NCBI GenBank assembly: GCA_964616135.1
Contig: CAZTTQ010000004.1
Span: 1-47,975, forward strand
DNA: 47,975 nucleotides
Direction of reading: 5' to 3'
From: JAJYIV01 sp964616135
GTDB taxonomy: Bacteria; Patescibacteriota; Patescibacteriia; UBA9934; GWF2-40-263
Shown here: piece by piece, positions 10,101-16,990 of the stretch
Position numbering within the stretch: position 1 is the stretch's first letter
Layout: every line of letters begins with the position of its first letter
Position numbers and translations under genes: made by a program
Notes under the pieces: model-generated
The model's input: the letters and a program-made list of their open reading frames with translations, nothing else
What the model was told of the DNA's origin: nothing
The model's database searches: none

Positions 10101-13100
10101 TGTACCAAGGCGGACAACTCGGAATGCGCGACGCCGGGGGCAACGGACCGCGTGTGTGACACGTCCCGCGGCCGCTGCGTGGACCTGCTCGTTCCGACGT
10201 TGAAGTGTTCTTCGAACAACCAGTGCAACCCCAAGCAAACGTGCAAGGACTATCCCGGTTCCCGCACGGGCGCGTGCTTCAACAACCTGTGTTTGACGGA
10301 CTACCGCGACCAGAACGGCGACGGCCGCGCGGATCCGCTCAAGGCGGATGCGGCGGAACCGTTGTCGTGCCGCGGGTACCCGGAGATCTCCTCCCCGTTC
10401 CCGCAGCAAGTGGTCTCCACTTGGAAAGACTATGAGGAGAGCGCGTCAAAAACCAGGGGGAAGAACGAATCGTTGGTCAGTGAGTCGGCGGCTCCGTTCA
10501 CGTACGTGAAAGGATTCGACCAACTGCCTGTCTGCGCTCCGATCCTGGGTGCGGACGGGAAGTACCACCAAAACAACGATTGCCTGTGCTCGTACACGAA
10601 GGTCGCGTACGGGGAAGGGGCCATGACGAAGTATTTCAGCACGGAAAACGCAAAGAATTTGTCGCTCGACAAGGGGGTGTGTATGGGGGGGACGTCCAAT
10701 GGCGCCACATGCACGGTTGGCAGCGCGTGTGCGGGCAATGGCACGTGCCAGTTCCCGACGCGCCAAGACACGAAGATCGGGTGGGAGGGATACTGTCTGG
10801 AATATGACACGTCCATCCAGCTCTTTGGCAGCCAGTCGGAAGCGGATCGTCCGTGTTTGACCTGGTTCCCGACGGACAGCGTAAAGGGGGCGACGGACTT
10901 GTTCGGCAAGGATCTCCAAGCCGGGTATTACTCCGGCAAGGACGACGTGTATTGCGCGGAGACGGACGTGTACTACAACGTGTATTCCAACGTGGTGAGT
11001 TACACGGCGTCGGTTCCTGGAAACGCGAGCGTCAATGTGGAATACGCGACCGCTTGCGCGGAAGCGGGGAATGCCAATACGGACGCGTGCAATACGGGAT
11101 CCATGCCGCAAGGGAAGATCCCCATGGATCGGATCAAGTGTCCGGAAAACTTTTTCGCGGTCGTGACGGGCTGCGGTCCGTCCGCGCCATTCGTAAATAG
11201 TGCGGTAAACCCAGCGCAGGCGTCCGAAGAGGAACCGCGTTTATGCGGGACGGGAAATGCGTTTGCAGACGACAAGCCCTGGTATTTGAGTCGCAATCCG
11301 ACGATTTATACCGCTGGGTGGGATCAAGACGACAGCGCGGACTTCCCGTTCATCTGCGTGCCGAAATTGTCCTTCCGCAAAGTGGCGGAGGCAGAGGACG
11401 CTCCGTTGGAACCCTGTCTCCCGCCCGGAAGACGTCTGGAGAATGTACGCGGAAACACGGAAGCGGATTACGGGTCTCCCATCGCGGGGGCGACGGAGTG
11501 GACGGAAGGCACCCGGACGGTCTATCAAGTCAGCGCCTCCGAATTCAACAAGGCGCGAACGTATTACGCCGGATGCGCCGTGAAGGGGCTGACGCAAAGT
11601 GAGCTGTTCCGTTATATTCCGGCAAGCGACCTCCAGAACAACGTCTATGGGGTCTCCTACGGTGACGGAAGCTCCGCGCCCGGATACGGACGCCCGCCGA
11701 GTGGTTCGCCTGAGTTCAGTGTCTATTACAACAACGAGATAAAAACGGAGGCATATCTCGGGTGTAAAAACCTCGTGCAGACGTCTTCGACAGTCGTTGG
11801 CGCCGGGGGAAGGAAAAAGAACGCGGCGCAACAGCTCGTTTTCAATATCGGTTGGACGGATCGTCTTTGGAATCAAATGAAGAACAATCTGCCGCGGTAC
11901 ACGGTTTCCCCATTCGGCTATACCGCGTATACGGAACGCTCTGTCTTCGGCCAGAGTATCCCAGTGGCGGAGTACCAGAAAAACTTCGCCGGGAAGGACG
12001 CGTGGCCGCAGTATGCGGACCAGACTCCGCCTCTCGAACATCCCTCGTACGAAGCGCCTATTTGGGAATTGGCCGGAATCGCCGGATTGACGACGTGCGA
12101 GTTCGACCATATCTATGACACGCTTACGTGCGCGGGAGGGATCGGAATCGGCAGGGACGTGGAAATCGCAGGAGGCGGATTGAATACGGTTTCCTCGGGG
12201 GAAGGGAGTAACGGGACCCAGAGCTCGTACGGAAGCTTCATCGTGGGCGACGACGAACAATACAAGGTGCGTCCGCTGGCGCTTGGCGGAAAATATTGCA
12301 CGGTCGTATTGAACGACACGTTGGACCAAGTGAGCGTGAATTGTGACACCTCTCGCGACGGCGAACTGTGCGTCGTGCACGGCCAGGGAGATCCCGTGTG
12401 TACGAGCGTTCAGAATCAGGGAACGGAAAACGCCGGACTCACGCCGACGTACGAGGTGACCAAACAGTCGTTGGAGTCACCCTCTGCGGCCCTCGAACGT
12501 CTAAAGGGCCTCTTCCTCCAGGCCGTCGGCGTTTGGCAGTGGGAAGCCGGACTGCCGCAAAGTTTGGGAGGGGACATCACCTCCATCTTCCGAAGCTATC
12601 TGGAGGGGACGGGAGAAAACGACCCGCATCTTGGCCGGTATGTGAGGAAACAAGTGGGTGCCATTGAAGGCGTTTTGAATGGCATCGACCGGTCTGGGTA
12701 TAAGGCCGTTCCGCCCAAAGTCGCCTCTATCGGTGCATGTGGGAACGATGGGTGCAAGGAAGGAAAAGAAGGACGGTTCAGCGTGGACGGTTTGGAATCC
12801 GGAACCATTCAAGGAGCGGACGGTCAGAAGTCCGTGAACGTTTCCTTCTTTGCCTGGGCAGACAGCGAACAGATGCCGCTGCGCCGCGTCCTGGTGGACT
12901 GGGGAGATGGATACCTGGATAGCCAGGTGGCGGAGATCAACCGCACTACCGTTTGGCCGACGAACAGCCAAACAGGCTCCACGTCGGATGACAACTTCTA
13001 CAAAAACCGCCGCGGATTGGACGCAAGCGGGGACAAGATTTGCGATATCACCAAATACAACTCGTTCGGACATTCCGCACAAGCGTGTGAACAGGGATAC

Positions 13101-13439
13101 GTGAACTTTACCCACGACTACGTCTGCAGCGGGACGGTACAAAAGAACTTGCCGGCCTGCCAGATTGAACAGGCGACGGGACGTTTGTTGAACGCCCCCT
13201 GTACGGGCGGCGTACCAAACGCCACGGGCAAGTGCGTCTACCAGCCGCGCGTGCAAGCGGTTGATAACTGGGGCTGGTGCACGGGAACGTGTACCTTTGG
13301 TCCAGACGGAACAAATCAATGCTTTGGAGGAGAATGCTCGAATGCATTCCCAAATGCTCAAAGTACTGATCGAGTAGCTCGAGAGTCGAATCCTTGGGTT
13401 TATTACTCCGGATACGTGTTAGTCGAGCCGAGCAAGTAA
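4200..13439 (+). CDS. Giant secreted cysteine-rich multidomain protein (3,079 aa)
   Basis: An N-terminal signal peptide (hydrophobic MAGCLLVGLFVAHTAPVYA) is followed by about 450 residues with a few amphipathic or hydrophobic segments. Then come more than 2,000 residues very rich in cysteine. A motif of the form C-x4/5-G-C recurs near residues 606, 659, 885, 949, 1129, 1351 and 1451 (for example CSAQDVGC, CDVANAGC, CSEQTVGC). Two stretches near 675-850 and 1150-1293 resemble galactose-binding jelly-roll carbohydrate modules. Residues about 1877-2033 hold short C-x-x-D-x-D-C EGF-like repeats. A PKD-like domain with VDWGDGYLD lies near 2870-3025. No C-terminal anchor is seen. The domains suggest an adhesin or surface fibre; substrate and export route are unknown. 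It follows the TSP3 protein by five bases and ends at a 14-bp terminator. The frame is intact throughout. Confidence 0.85.
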   Translation: MHTGRNNWVKRAVMAGCLLVGLFVAHTAPVYAENILAAPEQAAAAAMGACPGLTPCPPEGILESLKIGDTEILKPAMIVGLMTVGTNLVTYVGNRLAYELATTIATGGRGQAPLVNSKSLADSWGTFGLDVVGETLGSLDELNLDDQFGVNFSLCAPSNPLLKLNLAIGIKQAYQPKKPKCDFATVAKNWEATVASIASIGKDPTGEAMKALAGSLRPGSNELSFAIQTTLLTQQKVAEKKAAEVADYQSSEGFKAVTDAVTGQVKTPAALVKEATTFTYTQKDKDGVESTKEIIQNPEWGKLGIGVGLSVLNTFVNTLLTGGMNSLSGLLKEGLIPTQMPGDPMFPELASPNDVKERLAAKFGGVKTANPFAVTNYDVMSEFTVCPSGGSLNRGVNNCVMDTSFLSAVTRAQSGEPLTVRQAVAEGLLHGDWPLIAPTDTSRNQDPLCYTYGYCYGNLAKLRKARIISIGWEIAAGLSTPQSPITLQRALDAFDKCETAPELCHLVDPDWILMYPESQCRATANGEVLSVKDSASRAASCVDVQSCVSRRADGSCEAFGYCVSEKNVWKFKGESCPLQFASCMTFANKTGGKSSSFLLNTVDYGTCAETNAGCLWYALTKTVNTKGTPAVTADDTYDWDGGTASATEKRIYLNGKAELCSAAEAGCTQLYTAASLRLNMVANPDLEDDVNADNLPDSWYWTAVPAGQYVKDSQQGFLGSIGSVRPSATSKLAQDGIVLTPGAFHTLSVYLKGTDAGDAVQLKLTKMDGTTPANVTGTNFSSNTCTRNGSTYAIKASNGSAVDYVRFSCTFAAPPEPTLASVSFVNGVLAYDAIQLEVGEVATNFIQKGYDQPKPASTYLRVAPAYLGCTGAVTDRPECKNYAQSCSAQDVGCSLYKPADGGPDVPATATKADQCPNECVGYAAYKQTASLYEQAKFPVSFIPTAAKSCDVANAGCDSFTNLDSVAKGGEGVEYYTSLRACSKPEDTTQARTYFTWEGSDAAGYQLRTWQLLQTTVVGSTAPCTSWAVENGGTAGAPKPVIRCVENAAPAALGCAAHADIFTNPDCREFYDEAGTITYRLFSKTITVSAECAPYRKTVALETDCRATGGLWTAAGECRYLGIAKESNSCPAAANGCRAYTGGAGNNVRTVMQETFEPPAFQAANVNGVGGANPVQTSESVATGGHSLGILNAPAGGGFGGSLTGMVTVGKTYAFDFWAKGNGEVQAAFVQMDGTVRPIGAPVTVTGDWKSFSVGPVDTAVFSGFDDRATLRMTLVTAGSFYVDNIRLTESQDTIGIVKNSWTIPASCDRGPGTDGTPGTGAVAPQYYLGCKAYTEAKSGTKASFYQFTRLCSEQTVGCQAFFNTRNSKAPEGHVYNAVCKAAAQTATGTSCTVGSITYCTIPKGQTTCSFEYATSALPASGNGFTISAGPDTRVVGNDAPVYLVDNGAASCTEASLGCQEVGKPIFNQDRSAVVSYETTYLFDRPDEYKDTLCAETALFCAAWGTQTNGTFFFKDPGEQTCDYRTDVKRTGDNRLYTGWFRKGTTEPCAPDNIRAGDQYGIWKNGDVKYADWVGQCENKYDLCTEYIDTTDTTAVTDKGQSYPYLAKGSLSATEADTCNGQVSQRAGCVLLNNTNILDLPFAAGPSYVASTHADALYGGKQNELRNPISCDTATSGVVQKPDGSSVNLCNLRCSYNVGANRNLRTGLRVEGPGGNELVGACLTSADCPVMETETGRKVSGTCVDVAAPASATNPVAYGPQYALKNDSNLVRSVIRDRACAEWLSCQSSYSAWDADNNKYVPICEQVRLYRDFKNGQHVDPVQDVSVEPISVQAYMSRNLSWYGLDYAGYTIPGAVPVPAIKHLNVSPVKWCFYNGAPLTVPATGAPRACSVPGDCATPAGATCEPATSDYREVVVVGTCDENAGAGRGGDCHVGSCKATGNRCNQDGDCGAGDTCQIGYCQEDNGRTCTKADNSECATPGATDRVCDTSRGRCVDLLVPTLKCSSNNQCNPKQTCKDYPGSRTGACFNNLCLTDYRDQNGDGRADPLKADAAEPLSCRGYPEISSPFPQQVVSTWKDYEESASKTRGKNESLVSESAAPFTYVKGFDQLPVCAPILGADGKYHQNNDCLCSYTKVAYGEGAMTKYFSTENAKNLSLDKGVCMGGTSNGATCTVGSACAGNGTCQFPTRQDTKIGWEGYCLEYDTSIQLFGSQSEADRPCLTWFPTDSVKGATDLFGKDLQAGYYSGKDDVYCAETDVYYNVYSNVVSYTASVPGNASVNVEYATACAEAGNANTDACNTGSMPQGKIPMDRIKCPENFFAVVTGCGPSAPFVNSAVNPAQASEEEPRLCGTGNAFADDKPWYLSRNPTIYTAGWDQDDSADFPFICVPKLSFRKVAEAEDAPLEPCLPPGRRLENVRGNTEADYGSPIAGATEWTEGTRTVYQVSASEFNKARTYYAGCAVKGLTQSELFRYIPASDLQNNVYGVSYGDGSSAPGYGRPPSGSPEFSVYYNNEIKTEAYLGCKNLVQTSSTVVGAGGRKKNAAQQLVFNIGWTDRLWNQMKNNLPRYTVSPFGYTAYTERSVFGQSIPVAEYQKNFAGKDAWPQYADQTPPLEHPSYEAPIWELAGIAGLTTCEFDHIYDTLTCAGGIGIGRDVEIAGGGLNTVSSGEGSNGTQSSYGSFIVGDDEQYKVRPLALGGKYCTVVLNDTLDQVSVNCDTSRDGELCVVHGQGDPVCTSVQNQGTENAGLTPTYEVTKQSLESPSAALERLKGLFLQAVGVWQWEAGLPQSLGGDITSIFRSYLEGTGENDPHLGRYVRKQVGAIEGVLNGIDRSGYKAVPPKVASIGACGNDGCKEGKEGRFSVDGLESGTIQGADGQKSVNVSFFAWADSEQMPLRRVLVDWGDGYLDSQVAEINRTTVWPTNSQTGSTSDDNFYKNRRGLDASGDKICDITKYNSFGHSAQACEQGYVNFTHDYVCSGTVQKNLPACQIEQATGRLLNAPCTGGVPNATGKCVYQPRVQAVDNWGWCTGTCTFGPDGTNQCFGGECSNAFPNAQSTDRVARESNPWVYYSGYVLVEPSK

Positions 13440-13440
13440 A

Positions 13441-13474
13441 CAAAAAGACACTCGTGAAGACGAGTGTCTTTTTG
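13441..13474 (+). terminator. Strong intrinsic terminator after the giant gene
   Basis: A perfect 14-bp stem (13441-13454 with 13461-13474) has a TGAAGA loop, an A run in the left arm and a T5 run in the right arm, directly after the TAA. It can also act on the opposite strand. Confidence 0.9.
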
Positions 13475-13479
13475 TTGAA

Positions 13480-13529
13480 GAAAAAAAGAACCGGTGTCGA
13501 CGCGCCCGTGGAGGGAACGCCGACACCGG
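13480..13529 (-). terminator. Terminator of the minus-strand lipoprotein gene
   Basis: On the minus strand a 9-bp stem (CCGGTGTCG with CGACACCGG, 13521-13529 and 13491-13499) with a 21-base loop is followed by a T-rich run (TTCTTTTTTTCTTC). It begins five bases after the lipoprotein stop codon. Confidence 0.7.
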
Positions 13530-13533
13530 CCGG

Positions 13534-14349
13534 CTACTGGCGGAAGCGGTGGAACATGCCGGAATCTTCTCCGTCGATGTTTCCGCTCGCATCTCGCAGG
13601 ACGAGATGGTACGTGATGGTCTCGCGGTCGAGGGAGATTGTCCCAGAGAACTCCTGCGAACCACCTCCGCCGGAGTACTCATACTGTCCCGAGAAGCTCA
13701 GGCCAGTCACCACGACGAAGTTGTCTCCGCCGAGCAGTTTGTGGGCACCCACACCACCGTAGTCGTTTAGAACGACCTGGGTGGCTTCCGGAAGCAGTCC
13801 GACGCGGGTAATGACGGACGTCTGGAAGTACACCAGCCCCCAGTTTGCGTGCTCGGGGTCGCGGTAGGGCCAGTGCCCGTCATCTCCGCCGTCGCCGATC
13901 ATGACGCCGATCTCCCCGACGTCCATCCAGGCGAGGTCGTGGTGCTGGCCTTCGTAGGCCAGACGGACGTTCTTGGGCACCGCGTGGTACCCCGGGATCT
14001 GGGGCTGGAAGGTGAATTCCGCCCCCTTCACCCGCGGGTTGATCGTGCCGGCGCTGTTCGGAACGGTGTAGGTGCACACCGGCTCCCCGCAGGTCAGCGG
14101 GGGCAGCGCCTCCTCGAAGTCCCCATTGACCAGCACGGTGTACTGGGTGGGGGGCAGCGCCTCCGGCGCGTAGAGCTTGACGACGGAGGCGTTCCCGCCG
14201 TCCGTGCCCGCGTCGCCCCCGTCGGGGGTGGCGCAGCTGTTGAGGGGGCAGTCCCCGCCGTCGGGGTCACCGGTGCCCGGACCGCAAGCGGTCAGGAAGG
14301 CGGCGCCCAGGATCGCCGCCCAGCCGTACTTCTTCTGGAACGTGGCCAT
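13534..14349 (-). CDS. Putative secreted lipoprotein of unknown function
   Basis: The 271-residue product has a type II signal peptide. Lys6-Lys7 is followed by a hydrophobic stretch and a lipobox LTAC with the lipidated Cys at residue 22. A low-complexity Gly/Asp/Pro linker (GDPDGGD, DGGDAGTDGG) follows, as in many outer-envelope lipoproteins. The remaining ~220 residues look beta-rich, with two cysteines in TCGEPVC that may form a disulfide. I recognise no catalytic motif. An excellent SD (GGAGG) lies six bases before the ATG, and a near-consensus promoter precedes it; both features differ from the housekeeping genes around it. It is transcribed divergently from the RiPP synthetase gene. 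A role linked to the peptide (for example immunity or surface binding) is only a possibility suggested by position. Confidence 0.75.
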   Translation of the reverse strand: MATFQKKYGWAAILGAAFLTACGPGTGDPDGGDCPLNSCATPDGGDAGTDGGNASVVKLYAPEALPPTQYTVLVNGDFEEALPPLTCGEPVCTYTVPNSAGTINPRVKGAEFTFQPQIPGYHAVPKNVRLAYEGQHHDLAWMDVGEIGVMIGDGGDDGHWPYRDPEHANWGLVYFQTSVITRVGLLPEATQVVLNDYGGVGAHKLLGGDNFVVVTGLSFSGQYEYSGGGGSQEFSGTISLDRETITYHLVLRDASGNIDGEDSGMFHRFRQ

Positions 14350-14441
14350 GTGGCCTCCTTGATGCGCCGGCAGGCAGCCGGACGCGTTGTCTGCGTTTAT
14401 ACGCAGGGTTCCCGGAATGGGAAATGAACGATGGCGCTCCC

Positions 14442-14470
14442 TATATAGCGCATTTTTTGGCTTTTGTCAA
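14442..14470 (-). promoter_or_regulatory. Near-consensus promoter for the lipoprotein gene
   Basis: Read on the minus strand, TTGACA (14470-14465), a 17-base spacer and TATATA (14447-14442) match the vegetative sigma-factor consensus almost perfectly. The predicted leader is about 85 bases and contains a small hairpin around 14389-14404 (CTGCGT/ACGCAG). Confidence 0.8.
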
Positions 14471-14560
14471 GCAAAAAGCCTGGAAAAGCCCGAAATTACA
14501 GGAGCAAACTATTACATAGTGCCTTAGTCGTGTGCATATGTTTGTTTTTGGCCGTCGCTA

Positions 14561-14589
14561 TTGAACCAAACGGGGAATTATGCTAAAGA
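14561..14589 (+). promoter_or_regulatory. Promoter of the RiPP synthetase operon
   Basis: TTGAAC at 14561-14566, a 17-base spacer and TAAAGA at 14584-14589, with TG at 14581-14582 making an extended -10. The predicted transcript begins near 14596, which places the in-frame TTG at 14561 outside the mRNA and supports the ATG at 14636 as the true start. Confidence 0.6.
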
Positions 14590-14635
14590 GCCGGTACGGG
14601 CAATGTCTGCCCGAGTCCTTTTCTCAGGAGGTCCC

Positions 14636-16798
14636 ATGTTTGGTCTGGATGAACGGATCGTCGTGCTTGCCCAGCGCGTCCGTGTCCGTGGTCAGACGTT
14701 GACCGTGGATACCGCTTTCGAACGCGATTATTCCATTAAGGGTGCCCGTGTCAGTGCCGTCCTGCGCGTCCTGCGCGAAGGGCATCTCTTGACGGTCCGT
14801 CAGCTTTCACGGCGTCTGTCCGTGGAGGATGGGTTATCCGCGGAGGAGATCCGGCAGCTACTGCGAGGATTGTGGGAGCTGCGGCTTGTCACCACGAACC
14901 GATTTTTGCCGCTGACGGCCGAGGCGGCCGGAATCAACCCGAGTCCGCTCCCGCTTTCTCCTCGCACGGCAGAGGACCTGCGTGCGATGGGAGGGTCCGC
15001 GCCTGCGCCAAGTAGCACAATTGTGCAGACCGGGCTCACGGACCTCTCCTTGCGCCGCACCTCCGTTCGTCAGTTCGATGGACGTGAGGTCGCGCGTGAT
15101 CACGCGGAGTCCATCCTCGCCGTTGCTTACGGGGTGAGGGCTGGACATCGGGGCGTACCATCCGCGGGGGCTCTCTACCCGTGCCGGGTGCGAGCCCTGC
15201 TGCGGCGTGGATCATCCTACGTCCCAGTCGGGGTCGGATCTCCTCATGCCGCGAAGCGCGTGGCCAGCATGTTCATCGACCACGTTCCATGTGCCGACGC
15301 TCCCGCTTTCTTTGTCCTAAGTGCGGACACGGAACGGGCTACGCGTAAATACGGCGCGCGCGGTTGGCGGTATGCGGTTCTTGAGGCCGGGCACGCCGCC
15401 CAGATGATCCTCCTGCACGCGCTTGAGCTGGGTCTCGCAACCTGCGAGCTCGGTGCCTTCCGCGATGAGTCGGTGGCGCGGATCTTGCGGTTTTCGCCGC
15501 GAGAGCTGCCTCTTGTCGTCATTGCCTGCGGCCATGCGGCTCCGGTCGCCGAATCAGCCGATCGGCCATCAGTCATGAGCGCGTACGTCGGTCCGACCGG
15601 TATCGTCCCGCACGTGAAGGTGCGCCGTAGACCGTCCCGCCTCTTCCCAGAGCCGTTCTACGCCGAGGCGGAAGTTTCGTTGCCCGTGGCGCAACGAGGA
15701 CGTGGTTTCAACGTCCAGCGAGCGGGCTCTGATGCGGCCGACGCGGAAACGGCTGCCATAAAGGCAGTTGCGGAGGGGGTCGAACGTTTCGCGACCGGAT
15801 GGATCCCATCCCCGGCGTTCGTCGGAACCATCCACGGGAAGGCGGACACGCAATTCTTGGACCCGGCCGCCTTTCAGGCGTTCGGTTCAAACCAGGCGTT
15901 CCCGAAAGACCTCTCCCGTTTCCATGGCCGTTCCACAGCCTCGTGGTTCCCGGTGACCCGTTGGGGGACGAGAGACGTATCTCTGATCCCAGGCGATTTC
16001 CTCTTCTACCCATACGGGGAACTCGGCGGAAAGGCGTACAGCCAAGCTACGTCCAACGGGGTTGCGGCGCATCCACGCCAAAAGGAAGCGTTGTGGCGGG
16101 CGACGGCTGAACTGCTGGAACGAGAAAACCTGCTCGTTTGGTGGTTCTCCGGGTGTAGGCCCCCGGCGATCGGTGCCGAGGGGAAGCACCTGGAACCGAT
16201 ACGGCGCGCATGGTCTAAGAAGGGGATTGATCTCAGGTTCCTCAACGTGACCTTGTCGGTTCCGACCGTTGCCGCTGTCGCGCTCGTCCGTGGACGCCCT
16301 GCCGCGTACGTTGCCTCGGCTGCCGCCGCGAGTTTGCAAGAAGCGGCGTCCAAAGCGTGTTCTGAGGTCCTGCGGAGCGTGGAAGGGAATGCAGACGACC
16401 ACCGCCAGCTGCGTCCGGAGCGTGTACGGGACGTAGCAGACCACCTACGCTGTTTTGCCGGTGGTTACGGCTACCGGTATCTCGCGGAGTGGTCTATGGG
16501 TGGAACACCCATGACGGTTGGGGATTCGATTTTCGGGAGCACGGACGACGATCGGTTGCAAAAGGTCGTTGACACGGTGGGAACCGTTTACTACCATAAA
16601 TTCCGGCTCCCAAAACGGGTCTTCCCGTCCCAGCCGCTCGCGGTTGTCCGCGTGCTGATCCCCGAGGTCACCTCCATACGCTTCGGGTATGGGGCACAGG
16701 ACATGGGTCTCAAGCGGTTCCAGGAACTCCTGGGCCGCCTGCGCCGTTCGTTCGAGCGGGTCCCACTCGAAATCCCCGTCATCCATCCACTCGCATAG
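14636..16798 (+). CDS. RiPP synthetase: winged-helix (RRE-like) + SagB dehydrogenase + YcaO cyclodehydratase fusion
   Basis: The 720-residue chain has three parts. Residues ~1-85 resemble a PqqD/RRE-like winged helix that would bind a leader peptide (VLRVLREGHLLTVRQLSRRL, then SAEEIRQLLRGLWELRLV). Residues ~135-300 are a SagB-type nitroreductase-fold FMN dehydrogenase with RRTSVRQFDG and the signature PSAGALYP. Residues ~350-720 are a YcaO domain with ATP-site glutamates in AEGVERF and AELLERE, the TSNGVAAHP loop, and a proline-bearing C terminus. By family knowledge, YcaO cyclises Cys/Ser/Thr to azolines and SagB oxidises these to azoles. ATG 14636 has AGGAGG four bases upstream. The precursor gene follows after 16 bases. 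No E1-like partner is fused or adjacent, which is unusual. The domains are clear; the product is unknown. Confidence 0.9.
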   Translation: MFGLDERIVVLAQRVRVRGQTLTVDTAFERDYSIKGARVSAVLRVLREGHLLTVRQLSRRLSVEDGLSAEEIRQLLRGLWELRLVTTNRFLPLTAEAAGINPSPLPLSPRTAEDLRAMGGSAPAPSSTIVQTGLTDLSLRRTSVRQFDGREVARDHAESILAVAYGVRAGHRGVPSAGALYPCRVRALLRRGSSYVPVGVGSPHAAKRVASMFIDHVPCADAPAFFVLSADTERATRKYGARGWRYAVLEAGHAAQMILLHALELGLATCELGAFRDESVARILRFSPRELPLVVIACGHAAPVAESADRPSVMSAYVGPTGIVPHVKVRRRPSRLFPEPFYAEAEVSLPVAQRGRGFNVQRAGSDAADAETAAIKAVAEGVERFATGWIPSPAFVGTIHGKADTQFLDPAAFQAFGSNQAFPKDLSRFHGRSTASWFPVTRWGTRDVSLIPGDFLFYPYGELGGKAYSQATSNGVAAHPRQKEALWRATAELLERENLLVWWFSGCRPPAIGAEGKHLEPIRRAWSKKGIDLRFLNVTLSVPTVAAVALVRGRPAAYVASAAAASLQEAASKACSEVLRSVEGNADDHRQLRPERVRDVADHLRCFAGGYGYRYLAEWSMGGTPMTVGDSIFGSTDDDRLQKVVDTVGTVYYHKFRLPKRVFPSQPLAVVRVLIPEVTSIRFGYGAQDMGLKRFQELLGRLRRSFERVPLEIPVIHPLA

Positions 16799-16800
16799 AG

Positions 16801-16809
16801 AGGAGGTGA
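16801..16809 (+). promoter_or_regulatory. Perfect 9-base Shine-Dalgarno of the precursor peptide
   Basis: AGGAGGTGA is complementary to the full bacterial anti-SD and sits five bases before ATG 16815. It should give the peptide much higher translation than the enzyme on the same mRNA, as expected for a substrate. Most other genes in the window lack an SD. Confidence 0.9.
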
Positions 16810-16814
16810 AGAAC

Positions 16815-16940
16815 ATGGCGAACACGAAGAAGAATCCCCTCCAGGGCCTCGGCCTCGAGGTCCAGAAGAAGGGGGCGACGTCGGACGGCAACGCGCCCAA
16901 CACGTCGTGCGGCCACACGGCCTCCAACTGCGGGAAGTAA
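16815..16940 (+). CDS. Putative RiPP precursor peptide (41 aa)
   Basis: The peptide has a leader-like N-terminal half (residues 1-19: charged start MANTKKN, then hydrophobic LQGLGLEVQ and KK) and a small-residue-rich C-terminal half (20-41). The latter has Thr22, Ser23, Thr30, Ser31, Cys32, Thr35, Ser37 and Cys39 separated by Gly, Asn, Ala and His. Eight heterocyclisable residues in 22, with no aromatic or large hydrophobic side chains, is the composition of thiazole/oxazole-modified cores. It lies 16 bases after the YcaO fusion gene, has a perfect SD, and is followed 15 bases later by an intrinsic terminator, making a two-gene operon. The cleavage site is unknown; after KK (19) or after Gly20 are candidates. 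It is too short for homology judgement by eye, so the call rests on context and composition. Confidence 0.8.
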   Translation: MANTKKNPLQGLGLEVQKKGATSDGNAPNTSCGHTASNCGK

Positions 16941-16955
16941 CCCGCTCTCGTTCGT

Positions 16956-16990
16956 AGGCGGCGCCGGAACATCGGCCCGCCTTTTTATTT
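16956..16990 (+). terminator. Intrinsic terminator of the RiPP operon
   Basis: A 10-bp stem with one bulged C (16956-16966 pairing with 16973-16982) and a GAACAT loop is followed by TTTTTATTTT. The T tract overlaps the stop codon of the convergent HExxH gene. Confidence 0.88.

Noticed and set aside
14561..14635. Upstream starts (14561 TTG, 14603 ATG) for the RiPP synthetase
   Set aside because: 14561 is the -35 box of the promoter and 14603 has no SD, while 14636 has AGGAGG at good spacing.
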